NCBI GenBank assembly: GCA_032717465.1
Contig: CM064697.1
Location: forward strand, 8,687,140-8,751,139
Direction: 5' to 3'
Origin: Coenobita brevimanus
Lineage: Eukaryota; Arthropoda; Malacostraca; Decapoda; Coenobitidae
Length of the DNA stretch: 64,000 nt
The notes under the pieces were generated by a model. It had not been told where the DNA came from, made no database searches, and saw only the letters and a program-made list of their open reading frames with translations. A program made the translations under genes and the position numbers. Positions 1-13,003 of this stretch are shown in pieces. Within the stretch, counting starts at the first letter, position 1. The number at the start of each line of letters is the position of its first letter.

Positions 1-377
1 TGAGTAAAAGAGAACGCAGGATGGCCATAATGTGAAAGAGGAAGAGGAAGAGGAGAGAAGCAAGTAAAAAAAAAAAAGGAAATTAAAAAAAAACGAAATG
101 CATATAATTAACGCCGCGGGGAAAAACTCTGAGTAAGACAGAACGCTTGGAAGATCATAAGGGAAGGAATGAAAATGCAAGAAGGCGAAGGAGAGCGAGG
201 ATGAGGGAGGGAGATGAAGGAGGGCAAAGAATCCCGTATGTAATCCTCCCTGAACCGACCACTAGCCAAAGAGATTCTCGCTCCCTTCCACTTCTCTTCG
301 TTCGTCGCCCTTCAGCTTGGCAACCGCTTCCAGTCTTTCTCTTTTCCAGCACCCACCCCTCCCCTCTCACCCAGTAC

Positions 378-470
378 CCACACCAACCCCTCCACTCTCG
401 CCCACTACCCACCCCAACCCCTCCACTCTCACCCACTACCCACCCCAAGCCCTCCCATCTCACCCACTTC
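378..470. repeat. 31-bp minisatellite, about 3 copies
   Basis: The phrase CCCACTACCCACCCCAA recurs at a 31-bp spacing (for example 401 and 432), with a diverged copy before it that begins with CCCAGTACCC. It lies inside the pyrimidine-rich domain. Confidence 0.7.
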
Positions 471-1042
471 CTACCTCCTCTCTCTCTACTCTCCTCCCTC
501 CGCTTTCCATCCCTCCTCCCCCTTCCCTCATCATCCTCTTCCTTCCTCCCCCTTTCTATCTCTCTTTCCACCCCTCCTTGTTTCCCTTCATCCTCTTTCT
601 TCCTTCCTCTCCCCATACTCCTCTCTCTTTTTTCCTACCCTCCCCCCCCTTGCTGCGTTCCTTTCTCTCCCTTTCTTTCCTCCATCCCTTCACTTCTTGC
701 TTCCTACTCATCCCTCCCCCCCTCCGTTTCACTCTTCCGTCTCCCGTCCTACTCTTCTTTCAACCATCCTTCCTCCCCCCCTCCCATCCTCCCTCATCCC
801 TCCCATCCTCCCTCCTCCCTTTGCATCCTACCATCCTCTACCATCACCTTTCTATACTTCCTGCCTCCTCCTTCCTCTCCTCCTCTCTTTTTTCTTACTT
901 CTCCCTAAGGCCCTCCCTTCCTCCTCCTACCTCTCCCCTCCACTTCCCTTCCAGCACCCCTCCCCATCCCTCTAAACCTCCTATACCTCTCCTTTCCTCT
1001 TCCTTTGGAACACTCCTCTTCCTACCCCCCTCCCCACCTCTC

Positions 1043-1118
1043 CAAGCCTCCCCTCCGCCCCTGCCTCGCCCCTCCGCCCCTGCCTCGCCCCTCCGCCCCT
1101 GCCTCGCCCCTCCACCCC
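1043..1118. repeat. 19-bp minisatellite, about 4 copies
   Basis: The unit CTGCCTCGCCCCTCCGCCC starts at 1061, 1080 and 1099 (exact 19-bp period), with a partial copy before it. The unit carries two CpGs and is GC-rich compared with its surroundings. Confidence 0.85.
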
Positions 1119-1256
1119 CTTTCCAGCACCCCGACCTTCCGTTTTCTCTCATACACGCTCCGGACTCCAGAAGGGATGGACGTATGGCTGCAGTCTCCGA
1201 AAGCACCATCGATCCTAGCACTGGGAATTCCAATGTCCACCCTTAGTTTTTACATC

Positions 1257-1260
<4 letters not shown>

Positions 1261-1312
<52 letters not shown>
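1261..1312. repeat. (CT)n microsatellite
   Basis: About 26 uninterrupted CT units. Confidence 0.97.
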
Positions 1313-1315
<3 letters not shown>

Positions 1316-1416
1316 GTTACCTTTGTGCTGGAATTTTTACGGTCGTCAAAAATTTCTTCTGTTTCTTCCATACGGTAAATTTAAATCAATGTTTATCATT
1401 ATTCAGTTCTCCTTCG

Positions 1417-1574
1417 TCATCTTCTTCCTCTTCCTCTTCTTCTTCTTCTCTTAACCTTGCCAGACACACCTGACTCCATCTTCCTCTTCTTCCTCTTCTT
1501 CTTCTACTACTTCTTCTTATTCTTATTCTTTTACTCTTCTTCTTCTTATTATTATTATTATTATTATTATTATC
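1417..1574. repeat. Compound TTC / TTA trinucleotide repeat
   Basis: Imperfect CTT/TTC blocks at 1417-1452 and 1479-1545 run into an ATT/TTA array at 1545-1574. A short non-repeat spacer near 1453-1478 separates the two CTT blocks. Confidence 0.9.
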
Positions 1575-1981
1575 AGTGGTACCAATCTTGTTCTAAGTCA
1601 TCCGTGTAGAATATCTACAGTAGTCTAAAATCTCTCCTCTTTTTTATTAATATTTTTATTAATAATATTTTCATCCTTCTTTCAATAAATATTTGACATT
1701 TATAAATGGTTTTCTTCGTTTTCTTCCTTCAGTCTTGTTTTGACTCGCTCATATATCGTGAAATTTCGCGCCGATCTAATTTTTTAGTTATCTTTTCATT
1801 TTTATTAGTTTTTTAAACTCAACCTTTGGTACTTGCCGGCTTTAACATAATATATGTACCGGTAATTATCCTCTTATTTTTCTTCATCATGCATTTCTTC
1901 TTTATTCTCAATGTACTCGCCACTCTTGATCTTTACTGGTAATTAAAAGAGGGTAAAAAATTCTTGTACATTATTTATACA

Positions 1982-1982
<1 letters not shown>

Positions 1983-2037
<55 letters not shown>
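1983..2037. repeat. (AT)n microsatellite
   Basis: About 27 AT units, self-complementary and able to extrude a cruciform. The flanking 1575-1982 is AT-rich unique sequence in which I see no gene. Confidence 0.97.
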
Positions 2038-2040
<3 letters not shown>

Positions 2041-2173
2041 TTCAACTCAGTATTAAGAATAATAGGCTATATCGTGGCTTCTTCTTTATCTCCTTAGTCA
2101 TATTCTAAATCACTCCTGCTGCTCGCTCTAAATACCAGAGTTTTACCTGAAGAAAATTAAGATTAATTTTTCT

Positions 2174-2204
<31 letters not shown>
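2174..2204. repeat. (ATC)n microsatellite
   Basis: About ten ATC/TCA units. Confidence 0.95.
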
Positions 2205-2409
2205 TGTGTTACTCTGATTCACGCTTTCCCCTCGCTCGGGACACCATTTTCTTTTTCTATGGTAATCCAAATTGTTTAAAAAATTTTCGTTACGACTTGA
2301 TGGTTTTAATGTCACTGGATGTTATCACCACCAGCAACGCTATTAACTTTCACTCCATCTCTGAGTTTCCCCTAATCCCATCTACCGGAGGATGCATTAT
2401 TTTTTTTTT

Positions 2410-2545
2410 TATCATCAGATAATTTTACTAAACCTTGGACATACTTTCCGTACAATGAGGATTCGCTTTAGCCTTCACTCACCCCTTTGGCACAAGAGAT
2501 CCTTACTACGTTGAATAAAATCGTTTGGAGATTGCAAGAATATAA
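2410..2545. repeat. Palindromic dispersed repeat (family P), copy 1
   Basis: A reverse core resembling CAGACGATTTTATTCAGC lies at 2414-2440 and a forward core resembling GCTGAATAAAATCGTCTGG at 2510-2539, about 96 bp apart. The interior holds the companion motif (CACCCCTTTGGCACAAGAGA, 2479-2498), matching a loose consensus TTAACCC-N-TTCA-NNAC-NNN-GAYG. The inverted arrangement suggests a MITE-like or foldback element. No coding capacity. Confidence 0.6.
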
Positions 2546-3622
<1,077 letters not shown>

Positions 3623-3679
3623 GAACGCATGAATACATAAAAACGATCGGAAAATTTCATGTTTCTACAAGCCTTACAT

Positions 3680-3706
3680 ATCTATCTATCTATTTATCTA
3701 TCTATC

Positions 3707-3769
<63 letters not shown>
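3680..3769. repeat. Compound (TATC)n-(GT)n microsatellite
   Basis: Imperfect TATC units at 3680-3708 are followed by about 29 GT units at 3711-3769. Together with 3526-3621 this makes opposed CA and GT arrays about 90 bp apart. Confidence 0.95.
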
Positions 3770-3935
3770 ATATTCCTTATAATTTTTACACATCATAAAG
3801 CTAGAAAATCTTGAACTGCCTTGTAAGTTGTCCCTCGAGATTTAAGTGGAGATACTGGCTTGCACGGGACTTTTTTTTTTTAATATGAACTTTTTTCAAC
3901 GTGTCGACTATGCACAACCCAGAATATACTTCCAT

Positions 3936-4057
3936 CCTCCAGTCGATTTTATTCAGTTTAAGAATGGCGTCACGGATTAAAAGCTGAGAGGGTTAACGAA
4001 GGCAATATCTAACCCCATCAGTTCGGCAGATCTCCCCTGAGCTGAATACACTCGTCT

Positions 4058-4060
<3 letters not shown>
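3936..4060. repeat. Palindromic dispersed repeat (family P), copy 2
   Basis: Reverse core at 3936-3960 (CTCCAGTCGATTTTATTCAG) and forward core at 4041-4059 (GCTGAATACACTCGTCTTG), 105 bp apart, with GAGGGTTAACG in the interior. The right core runs directly into the GA array that follows. Confidence 0.65.
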
Positions 4061-4110
<50 letters not shown>

Positions 4111-4115
4111 GAGAA
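4061..4115. repeat. (GA)n-(GACA)n compound microsatellite
   Basis: About 16 GA units, then about five GACA units, starting at the right core of the preceding family P copy. Confidence 0.95.
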
Positions 4116-4627
4116 ACCATCGTAGTGAAGGTGTCAACAAACTTAACATTTATTTATTTTTTTCTTTGCCTCCCTTGCCACACGCGGTGATCCCTGATGT
4201 GTTTCGCTTCGCCACATCAGAATATCCAAACGCCTTTGGAGGAGATAATAAAAACCTGGTCCACCACACCATCTCCTTGACCTTCACCACACATGAAAAC
4301 AAGCATCTCAGAGGGAGTTGTGGTTTTGCAAAGCCTCCTCTACTAAACATAAATAAATAAATAAATAATGGATGTAAATACATCAAACATATCTCTCATG
4401 ATGTTTTGATTTCAAGAAAGCAAGTATCTCAAATAAAGCTGCGGTTTAGTATGCCCTCCACTATTAAACTTAAATCAATGAATAAATGAATAAATATATA
4501 TACATGCATCAAACATGCTGTATCTCCCAAGGTGTTTTGATTGGGCGTTTCCATCCTTACTAAGAAAACACTGGCTTCTTGAGATATTTTGCTTAGACTT
4601 ATCCTCTTCTATGAAATCACCACCCGG

Positions 4628-4845
<218 letters not shown>

Positions 4846-4960
4846 TAAATAATAAAAAAAAATATCAAACATAAGTTTATCTCTGTGGGTGTTTTGCTTA
4901 GCTATGTCCATCAATATTAAACCACCGAAAAATATATATGTACGTGCGTATGTATGTAAG

Positions 4961-5035
4961 TAGATAGATAGATAGACAGACAGACAGATAGAGAGATAGT
5001 TAGACAGATAGACAGATAGTTAGATATAAGATATA
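4961..5035. repeat. (GATA)/(GACA)/(TAGA) tetranucleotide repeat
   Basis: Imperfect mix of GATA, GACA and TTAGA units. Confidence 0.85.
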
Positions 5036-5159
5036 TACATAGACAGGAATAGAGATTGACAGATAAACCTCTCCAAATGTTGGGTCAGGCAAGTTCCTTA
5101 TTCCTAAGCCTCCACAAAGCCAGCAAATACAAGATCTCTCTAAGTGTTTTGGTTCGGTC

Positions 5160-5990
5160 TATCTCCCTTCCTCCTCGACCTCCACAAAGCCCCGCGATGT
5201 TTGCCACTCTGCTCAAGCCCCTCTAAGCCCCGGTAAGCCCCAACAGCTGCCCTCTTAAACTCTGTTTCTCCTTAGTTTTATTTTTTTCAGTCTTCCGAGA
5301 GGCTTCCGTTGCTCCCCCTTCTCTAATCCCTCTTTCCCCCTCCTCCCCTCGATCCCTTTCCCATTCCATTGATTCCTTCTCACACCTCCCCCTTTTTCCT
5401 CTTGGCACTTCCAATCCCTTTCATTTCTCTCGGGTTCTACATTCCTCCGACCCGCTCCTAAAATCTCCCACTCTCTCCTCCTCCTTGACTTCTCCAAACC
5501 CTCTTGCTTTCCACATTATCCCTTCTACAGTTACTATGCCTTTCCTTACCACATGCTTTCCAATCCCTCCTTGTTTCCCCTACACTTTTTTCTCCAATCG
5601 CTCACCTCTACTCTGTCCTTCCTCCTTTCCTCTCGACCCTTCCTCATGTCTCTCTCCTTTCCCCCTCACCGCCGATCCCTTCCGCCGCTCTTTTTCCTCT
5701 CTAATCTCTCCTCCATTCCTCTCAATCCCTCTTTCTTTCCTCTCAGCCTCTCTTCCTTTCAACTCCTCTTTCTTTCTGACTCCTCTATTCTTCTCGACTT
5801 CTCCAATTCCTCCTCTCTCTCTATTTCACATCTTTCTCCGCTGGCGCATTCGTTAGCCTTAAACGAACGGGAAAGGAAGGTGGCGGAGGAAAATGGAGAT
5901 GGAGAGGGGATGAGCAAGGAAGGAAGTAGGAGATGCAAAGGGAAAATACCGGAGAGATGGGAACAGACGAGAGAGAAAAACAGGAACAAA
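5160..5990. other. Pyrimidine tract switching to purine tract
   Basis: 5160-5850 is CT-rich on the + strand. Near 5850-5870 the bias flips, and 5870-5990 is GA-rich. Opposed open frames (for example 5553-6023 + and 5255-5497 -) are low-complexity shadows of this bias. The flip gives the block a partly inverted-repeat character. Confidence 0.6.
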
Positions 5991-6487
5991 ATAGTAACGA
6001 TATTGTGGTGGGTCTGCCTTTAACGACGCCGCTCTAATCGTAATTTCACTTTTTTCTCTCTATTTTTTTCTTTTTTAATATCCTAATGTTACTCTTCTTG
6101 TCGTTCATTGGAAAAAAAAATATTCGTCAAAAACATGGCTTTAATAGGCGTCTGGATATAAATTGATTTCAGTTCTAATATACGCCTCAGAAAAGAAAAT
6201 GCATAAAAATTTCTCCCAAAAGTTCATTTGATCTCTAAATGTATCTCTAAGAAAACAAAGTATATATGAAAAAAGAAAAGAAAATAACAATAACTTAATA
6301 GAAGGCTGGAGTAATTAATATATTTTTAGTGGCAGCAGTCTTAGTATTGTCCTTATTTCAGAAAAGGCTTATAAGAAGGTCACCACGTAAATCCCTAATG
6401 AGAAAACCATATCTTTAAAAAAAAAAAGTTGATAAAGGCCAAAAGTAAAAATCAGGACTTACTGCCGAACCAAAAGAGTCATAAAGC
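5991..6487. other. AT-rich unique sequence
   Basis: No gene, array or recognisable mobile element is seen; only short A-runs near 6110 and 6418. Confidence 0.5.
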
Positions 6488-6527
<40 letters not shown>

Positions 6528-6623
6528 TATTGTTTGTTTGTTTACTTACCCTAGTCCCAACCCCTCAATATTCTAGTGTCGCTATTTTTTTATTTTATGT
6601 ATATTTTTACCGTGTCACAAAAT

Positions 6624-6654
<31 letters not shown>
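6488..6654. repeat. Paired (TTA)n and (AAT)n arrays
   Basis: ATT/TTA units at 6488-6528 and AAT units at 6625-6654. The two arrays are reverse complements separated by about 95 bp and could pair as an imperfect hairpin. Confidence 0.9.
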
Positions 6655-6655
<1 letters not shown>

Positions 6656-6939
6656 TGTGGTCCCGATTATTCCCTATTCATTCTTACATTATCGCAACAG
6701 TCGTAAGGGATTATTTAAAATTACCCTTTTCGTAACATTTCATTATCAGTCTCACAGATTTCCAATTTATTTGTCCTCATTATTCCTGTATTTATTAACC
6801 ATTTATCGGCCTCTAATTTTATCATTTATTAATAACAACGCTCATACATTTCCCCTATTTATCTTCCTATCTATTGCTTTATTTACATTTATCTATCTAT
6901 TTATCTCTGCAGTTTTACCCCAACAAATAAAATCCAGCG

Positions 6940-7660
6940 TCTAGTTTATTTATTTACCGTCACCGTCATAACCCCTGAATTTCACAGGCACGCGTTATTT
7001 TACAATTTTTTTTTACTACTCCTAAATTTATAAGCTGTCATTATTACTCCCGCCTTTATTTATTTATCCATTTATCAATTTATTTTATTACGTTTACAGT
7101 CTCAGCCCTTCATTCTTAGTTCCGCCTTTATCTAATTAATTTATTTATTCATGTTTGTTTACTGGTTATTTTATTTATTTATGTATTTATTAATAGATTA
7201 TTGTATTTTCTTATCTATTATTTATTAGTTATTGTACTTATTTATTTATTGTTTATCAGTTACTGTATTCATCTATATATTTATTATTTACCAGTTATTA
7301 TATTTATTTATTTATTTACTCTTTACCAGTTATTGTAATTATTTATATATTTATTATTTACCCGTTAGTGTATTTATTTAATTATTTATTATTTACCTGT
7401 TATTGTATTTACTTATTATTTTCTAGTTACTGCATTTTTTATTAATTTACTCTTTACCAGTTACTGTACAGTATATATTTATTATTTACTAGTTATTGTA
7501 CTGATTTATTTATTATTTAACAGATATTGTATTTATTTATTTATTATTTATGTTATTGTATTTATTTATTTATTATTTACCAGCTGCTGTATTTTTTATT
7601 TATTTACCGATTATATATTTTATTTACCACTACAATTGTAACACCTAATAATTGCAGTCC
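6940..7660. repeat. Degenerate ~33-bp AT-rich minisatellite
   Basis: Words like ACCAGTTATTGTA followed by TTTATTTATT recur at intervals of roughly 30-36 bp, near 7257, 7291, 7326, 7361, 7396, 7423, 7457, 7489, 7520, 7548 and 7580. All are embedded in ATTT-rich sequence. Copies are diverged and partly shuffled. Confidence 0.65.
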
Positions 7661-7779
7661 CACATTTTTATTATTATTATTTATCCAGTTACCGCTGAAG
7701 ACCTAAACCCACAATTCTTTACGTCTCTTTACTTTTTTCACATTAATTTATTTATTCATTTACTTATTTATTTTATTCA

Positions 7780-8290
7780 TTATTCTTTATTTTCGTCACA
7801 GCCTTAGCACATTCCAGTAGGTCATTTATCTTTTTCTATTATCGGACAATTTATTTATCGCCAGTCCAATTCCTTCACATTTAATTCGCCATTTTATCGT
7901 TTATTATCTGGTTATCAGCCGTTAAATTACACACCTTCACATAATTATTCCTGATTTATTTTTGCTTATTCAGTTGGTTATTTATTATTCATTCTCATTA
8001 TCAGCCTCTGACTTCCATAATGTTTCATAATTATTCCTAACTTATGATTTATTTATTAAGTTATTTTTACTTATTCTAATTATTAGCCGCTTAACTCCGG
8101 ACTTATTAATTATTTATTTATTTATTCATATATTATTCACTGTATTTATTCTAATTATTAGCCGCTAAATCCATAATGTGTAAGAAATATTTGACTTGCT
8201 TTTATTTTTATCTATTTATTAATTTATTTATTCTAATTATTAACCGCTAAATTCCATAACTTCATAATTATTCCTCACTTATTTTTGTAT
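7780..8290. repeat. Degenerate ~82-bp AT-rich tandem repeat, about 5 copies
   Basis: The landmark ATTATTAGCCGCTAAAT (variants TCAGCC, TTAGCC, TTAACC) falls at 7915, 8001, 8083, 8158 and 8240, with spacings of 86, 82, 75 and 82 bp. It is often followed by CATAATTATTCCT. Related words (CAGTCTCAGCCCTTCATTC) occur back to about 7100, so the whole AT-rich island may derive from this unit. Confidence 0.65.
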
Positions 8291-8512
8291 CTTATTTATT
8301 ATTTACTGGCCGTTGCTGTTCTTATTACTCGCAGTTATTCCTATTTTTATACGTTTATCTGCTACCATATCGTTAATCCTTCTTTATTATTAATGTTGGT
8401 TTTTTATTATTTATTTATTTACTCGTGTTTATCTAAATTTATTTGTATTACATGCTGTTTATCAATTTATTTCCCAGTGCAGTCGGTACCAATCAAAATT
8501 AGTGTCAGTTTT

Positions 8513-8626
8513 TATTATTATTAATATTAATATTATTATTATTATTATTATTATTCTTATTATTATTATTAATTATTATTATTATTATTATTGTAGTTGT
8601 TGTTGCTGATGTTGTTACTGCTGTTG

Positions 8627-8666
<40 letters not shown>

Positions 8667-8692
8667 CGTTGTTGTTGCTGTTGTTGTTGTCA
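8513..8692. repeat. Compound (ATT)n/(GTT)n trinucleotide array
   Basis: ATT array, then a GTT/GCT block near 8592-8630, another ATT array to 8666, and a final GTT block. This order suggests repeated slippage from one parent array. Confidence 0.93.
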
Positions 8693-9299
8693 GAACGTTA
8701 TTTGCGAGAAGAGAATGTGTTAAGGAATATATGACATTGACAAATTAATCCCCTTCACAACTATTTTACATATTTTTAAAACTTCACGTCCAATTAAAAT
8801 TAACATGTAGAAGGAAAAACAAATCACATCCACCAAACATAACCCCACAACTAAACGACATACTGAACAATTTTAACATTCACTAAGTACGTTACAATCC
8901 CACAAAAACTATTTCGTATATTGGAAAACGTGTATCTATTTAGTTTGCTTGGAGAAAATACCACATCCACTTCCTGATTTAAAAAAAAAAAAAAAAATTA
9001 TCTGAACATCATGGACCCCTTCCCCCCCTCCCAAAAAAAAAAAAAAAAAAAAAAACTAGGAAAAACGTTGAAAAAAAGTAGACAAAAAAATAATAATAAT
9101 CAGCAATGGTTCCACTTTACGTATTTATACCATGGCCTCAAAATTCTGCGGAACCACCATCATCCTTCTTCCACTAATATTTGTAACCAGAAGTTCTATT
9201 AAGCGAGTATTATTTAATCATGTACGGTCCAGACCCCCTCAAATCTTGTTACGTTCCCCCTCAATACATTTTCTTTTGACGTCTTGGGGCCCCCTTTTA
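8693..9299. other. Unique sequence with poly-A runs
   Basis: Long A-runs at about 8980-8996 and 9032-9055 interrupt otherwise unremarkable DNA. The Lys-rich short frame at 9011-9202 is an A-run artefact. No gene recognised. Confidence 0.5.
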
Positions 9300-9339
9300 A
9301 ATTAATCGCTCCTGGTCCGTGAGAGGCAGGGGAACGGAG

Positions 9340-9625
9340 AGATTGGTGAGGGGAGAGAAGGGAAGGAGAAAGGAGGGGCAGGGAAAGGAAGGAGAAGGGA
9401 AGGGGAGGAAAGGGAAGACGGGAAAAGGAGGAAAAGGATGGTGACGGGAAGGGGAGGGAAGGGAAGGAGACGAGTTTAGGAGGGAAGGCAAGGAAACGGG
9501 AAGGGGAAGAAAGGGAAGGAGACGGGAATGGCAGTGAAGGGAAGGAGACGGGAATGGCAGTGAAGGGAAGGAGACGGGAAGGGCAGGGAAGGGAAGGGAA
9601 CGGGAAGGGGAGGGAAGGAACACGA
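9340..9625. repeat. Purine minisatellite, 26-bp period in its best part
   Basis: GGAGACGGGAATGGCAGTGA starts at 9518 and 9544 and a variant at 9570 (26-bp period). Shorter and degenerate copies built on GAAGGAGACGGGAAGGG extend over about 9340-9625. Confidence 0.7.
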
Positions 9626-10365
9626 AGGACTGGTAAAGGATGGAGGGACAAGAAGGAATGAGAGGGAAAGGAGGAGTTGGTTGGGGAGTGGAGGTGAAGA
9701 GCATGGTATGTATGGAAGGAAGGGAGAGTTATATAAGAGACGGAAAGGGAAAGGGGGTTGGTGAAGGGTTGAAGAGCAAGGAAAGGACTGTTAAGTAAGA
9801 GATGGACGAGAAGGAAGGGGTTTGTGGGTTGGCAAGGAGAGATGAAAGACGAGGGAAGAAGCAAAGGGAAATAAAAGATGGGTGGGGGTAAAAAATGGGC
9901 ACAGAGACACTGGGAGAGACATACAGACAGAACGAGAAGAAGAAATGAAAGAGGGTAACAAGGAGAGGAAGGACAAGCGAAATTTAGAGAGAAAATAACA
10001 AGAGATCAGCTGGGGTGGATTAGCAGGTGATGAGAGATGAGGATGAATAGAGAGTCAAGATAAGAAAAGAAATGTAGCCTGAACTGAAAAGGAGATAAAC
10101 CTGAAGGGGGCGAAGAGGGAGAAAAGAGTAAAAGGTAACTGCAGTGTGGAAAGAGGAAAGCCTTAAGCCGACTGAAAAGGGAAGAAAATGCAGGGTGATG
10201 GAAGAGGCAGGTTGAAATTAGCGTGGGAAAGTTGCATAGGGAATGGGGAGGCTGCAATTGAAAGGGGATGGGAGGAGGAGGAGGTGGAGGGGGTTGCAAA
10301 GAACGGGGCTGAATGTTATAGGGAAGGGAGGGCTGTTAAGGGCTCGGAGAAAGGGTAGAGAGAGA

Positions 10366-10905
10366 AAGGCTGCAATGAGTACTAAAGCCGTGGAGAGCGT
10401 CTGAAAGGTGGTGTAGCAGTGAAGAGGAGGAGCTGGGATGGAGGGATGGGGTGGAGAGGGAAAGAGGTGGAGGGAGGAGAGAGCAGAGAAGATCAAAAGA
10501 GGGTGGAGTGGGAGGGAGGAGGAGGAGATGAAAGGAAAGGGTAACAAATGAGTGTATGGGGAAGCTGCAGGAAAGAAAGAGGACCGAAAGGTAGACGGAT
10601 AGGAAAGGAGAAAGAGATGGCTGGGAATGGAAAGGGTGATGGGAAAGAGGAGGAGCAAGGGAAGAGATGAAAGTGAGGTAGGAGAGAGAAAGAAGGGATG
10701 GATAAAATCGAGGAGAGAGGGGAAGCGGAACGACGAGCTGGGAAATAATGAAATATGGGGATGATACAGAGGGTGACAGGGGAGAGAGAAAAAGGACTGC
10801 ACGGAGTACACTTGTGAGGAAGGACTCAAATGTGGCACAGCAATGAAGAGGAGGAGTCTGAATGCACGAATAAGGGTGGATGGGGGTGAGGTGGAGGAGA
10901 GAGGG
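10366..10905. repeat. Diverged duplication, offset about 424 bp
   Basis: GCAGTGAAGAGGAGGAG (about 10416) and GCAATGAAGAGGAGGAG (about 10840) lie in similar contexts: each follows a diverged GAGTAC-containing stretch and precedes a GGATGG/GGTGGAG stretch. Identity is modest and low complexity inflates it. Confidence 0.4.
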
Positions 10906-11514
10906 AGGGAATAATGGTAGATAATGAAGGAAGGATGGAGAAGGGGGGGAGATGGATGATGATACGGAGAGGAAAGAAGATGACAGGAAGATGGAAAAAT
11001 ATGAAAAGGAGGAAAACAACACTAACAACTATGGACTGTGGTTAGGATTTGACTAGACTGAAGTGGAGTTTGAATGGATGGATGGAGAAAGGTGGAGTGG
11101 GAGTGATATGGATGGGGAAGGAGTAGGAGGTAGATGGGTGGAGGATGGTGGACTGGGAATAAAGTAGGGGGGGAGGATGGAGCAGGAGGAGATGGATAAG
11201 TGGAGGAAGATGGAGTGGAAAGAGGGCAGACTAGGACCCAGGTAAAGTGAAGGTGGAATTGGGGGGAGAAATGTGGAGTCGGAAAAAGGTGAAGGAAAAG
11301 TGGAGAAATGACAGGTTATTTAATGCGGAAGGAGAAGGAAATGGAGGGGAAGAAGGAGGAAGACGGCCAGAGATAAGGAGAGAGGGGAGGGGAGATGATG
11401 GAAGATAAGAATGGAAATAAGAGGAAAAGGAGGAAATAAAATGAAAAGAGCTGAACCAGACGAGGAAGGAAAGGATGCAAACGGAAGAGATGCACGAAAG
11501 AAGAGGAGGCGATG

Positions 11515-11518
<4 letters not shown>

Positions 11519-11550
<32 letters not shown>
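11519..11550. repeat. (GA)n microsatellite
   Basis: About 15 GA units within the purine domain. Confidence 0.95.
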
Positions 11551-11559
<9 letters not shown>

Positions 11560-11689
11560 TAAACTGCAGAAAAACACAGGAATGGAAAAGAATAAAGAAT
11601 GACAAAAAAACTGGAAGAAAACCAGGAGGAAAAGTGACATTGTAAAGAAAAGAGGAAAGAAGGAAATGTGGAGATAAAAACGAGGACTA

Positions 11690-11693
<4 letters not shown>

Positions 11694-11753
<60 letters not shown>
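11694..11753. repeat. (GA)n microsatellite
   Basis: About 29 GA units within the purine domain. Confidence 0.96.
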
Positions 11754-11758
<5 letters not shown>

Positions 11759-12016
11759 AGACGGATTCATGTAACGAGAGAAAAGGAGAAGAGAGAAGAT
11801 AAAATAAAGCAGAGAGACAAGGAGAAGTGTTACAGGAAGAAAGAGAGTAAATAATAGGAGAAAAGCGTAGAAGTAAAGAAAATAAAGATTGTAAAGGGAA
11901 AACAGGGAAGAAAGAGGATAAAGAGAGTGAAAGAAAAATGAAGAAAGAGATAAAAAAAAGAAATGTAAAAAAAACGAGGAGAGAGAATGAGAACAAAGGG
12001 ATATACAGGAAAAGAC

Positions 12017-12020
<4 letters not shown>

Positions 12021-12051
<31 letters not shown>
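12021..12051. repeat. (GA)n microsatellite
   Basis: About 15 GA units near the right edge of the purine domain. Just beyond, at 12150-12290, the bias flips to pyrimidine. Confidence 0.95.
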
Positions 12052-12052
<1 letters not shown>

Positions 12053-12299
12053 CGAGAAAAAATGGGAGTGTTAGGAAAAAAAAAATGGAAGAAAGAGAGA
12101 AAGAATGGAGAAACGAGAGACGTAGAGAGGAACATCAATCAAGGCAGAAATCCCCCTCCTCCCTCCCCTTCCCTCCCCCCCTCTCTCTCAAAGGGCCACC
12201 TCCGGGATTGTGGTCACGTCTTTCATTTTGGGCTCTCCCGCCCCCACCCTCCTCTGTATGCCGGGGGGGTCACCCTCTTTCATCCCTTCTCTTTACTTT

Positions 12300-12960
12300 T
12301 CTTACTCTCCTTTATCCAGGTATCTATCTATCTATTAATGATTTATTTATTTAATTATCTATTTCGCTATTTATCTATCTGTTGTGAGAGTTGCATAGCA
12401 GAGTCAGTGTTGCAATAACTATATTTGTGTTTGTCGGAGTCTGAATACATTTTCCTTATCAACCAACACACACAAGCACATGAAAGGGAAAATGGGAAAA
12501 ATAGAAGTTATTATTAATGACTTTTAAACATCTGGAGTATCAAATTAATGAAACTAATAAAAAAAAAAAAACTCGCGGCTTGATATTATTAGTTAGTTTA
12601 GTTATACCTCTGCCAATTTTGACTTTCGAGTGTAAAAAAAGAAAGAAAAAGAAGTATATATTTAGGGAAGGAAATTTGGACTGACAGGGGAGGAGAGGGG
12701 AGAGGAGTGAGACAGAAGAGCTTGAAGGCATTCCTGTTCCAGCCTCAATGGATGAACTCCGGGATTAGACGTCTGGCATATATATAAACAAATTTGCATA
12801 CAGTACGTAGACATGGCTTTTTCATTTCCATAACTCCGCCTCCCCGACTACACCCACGGCAATCCAATTTGGAAAAGGTAGAGTCTATTTTCCTCCACCT
12901 ATTGCTGTGGGTCCTTTGGTTACTCTACTTTAGCCGATCACTTACTTTTATTGCATACCG
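12300..12960. other. Unique sequence, no gene recognised
   Basis: Contains short TATC/ATTT words near 12318-12380 and an A-run near 12560. Short frames on both strands show no motif. Confidence 0.45.

Positions 12961-12999
<39 letters not shown>
12961..12999. repeat. (CT)n microsatellite
   Basis: About 19 CT units. Confidence 0.95.

Positions 13000-13003
<4 letters not shown>

Larger units (their letters stand above)
147..1260. other. Pyrimidine-rich low-complexity domain
   Basis: From about 240 to 1130 the + strand is overwhelmingly C and T, in runs such as CCCTCC and CTTCCT. Long open frames on both strands here are only by-products of this bias: their translations are Pro/Ser/Leu-rich on one strand and Gly/Arg/Glu-rich on the other, several frames are open at once, and no domain or motif is visible. 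I see no gene. Such R/Y-asymmetric DNA can in principle form triplex (H-DNA) structures. Confidence 0.7.
9300..12150. other. 2.85-kb purine-rich domain
   Basis: The + strand is overwhelmingly G and A from about 9310 to 12150. The minus-strand frames of up to 230 codons (for example 10336-11028 and 11316-11996) are Ser/Leu/Pro/Phe-rich low-complexity shadows. Minisatellite structure, GA arrays and diverged duplications are nested inside. Confidence 0.75.

Noticed and set aside
10218..11996. Chain of 200-230-codon minus-strand frames
   Set aside because: Low-complexity Ser/Leu/Phe translations of the purine domain, GA arrays included.
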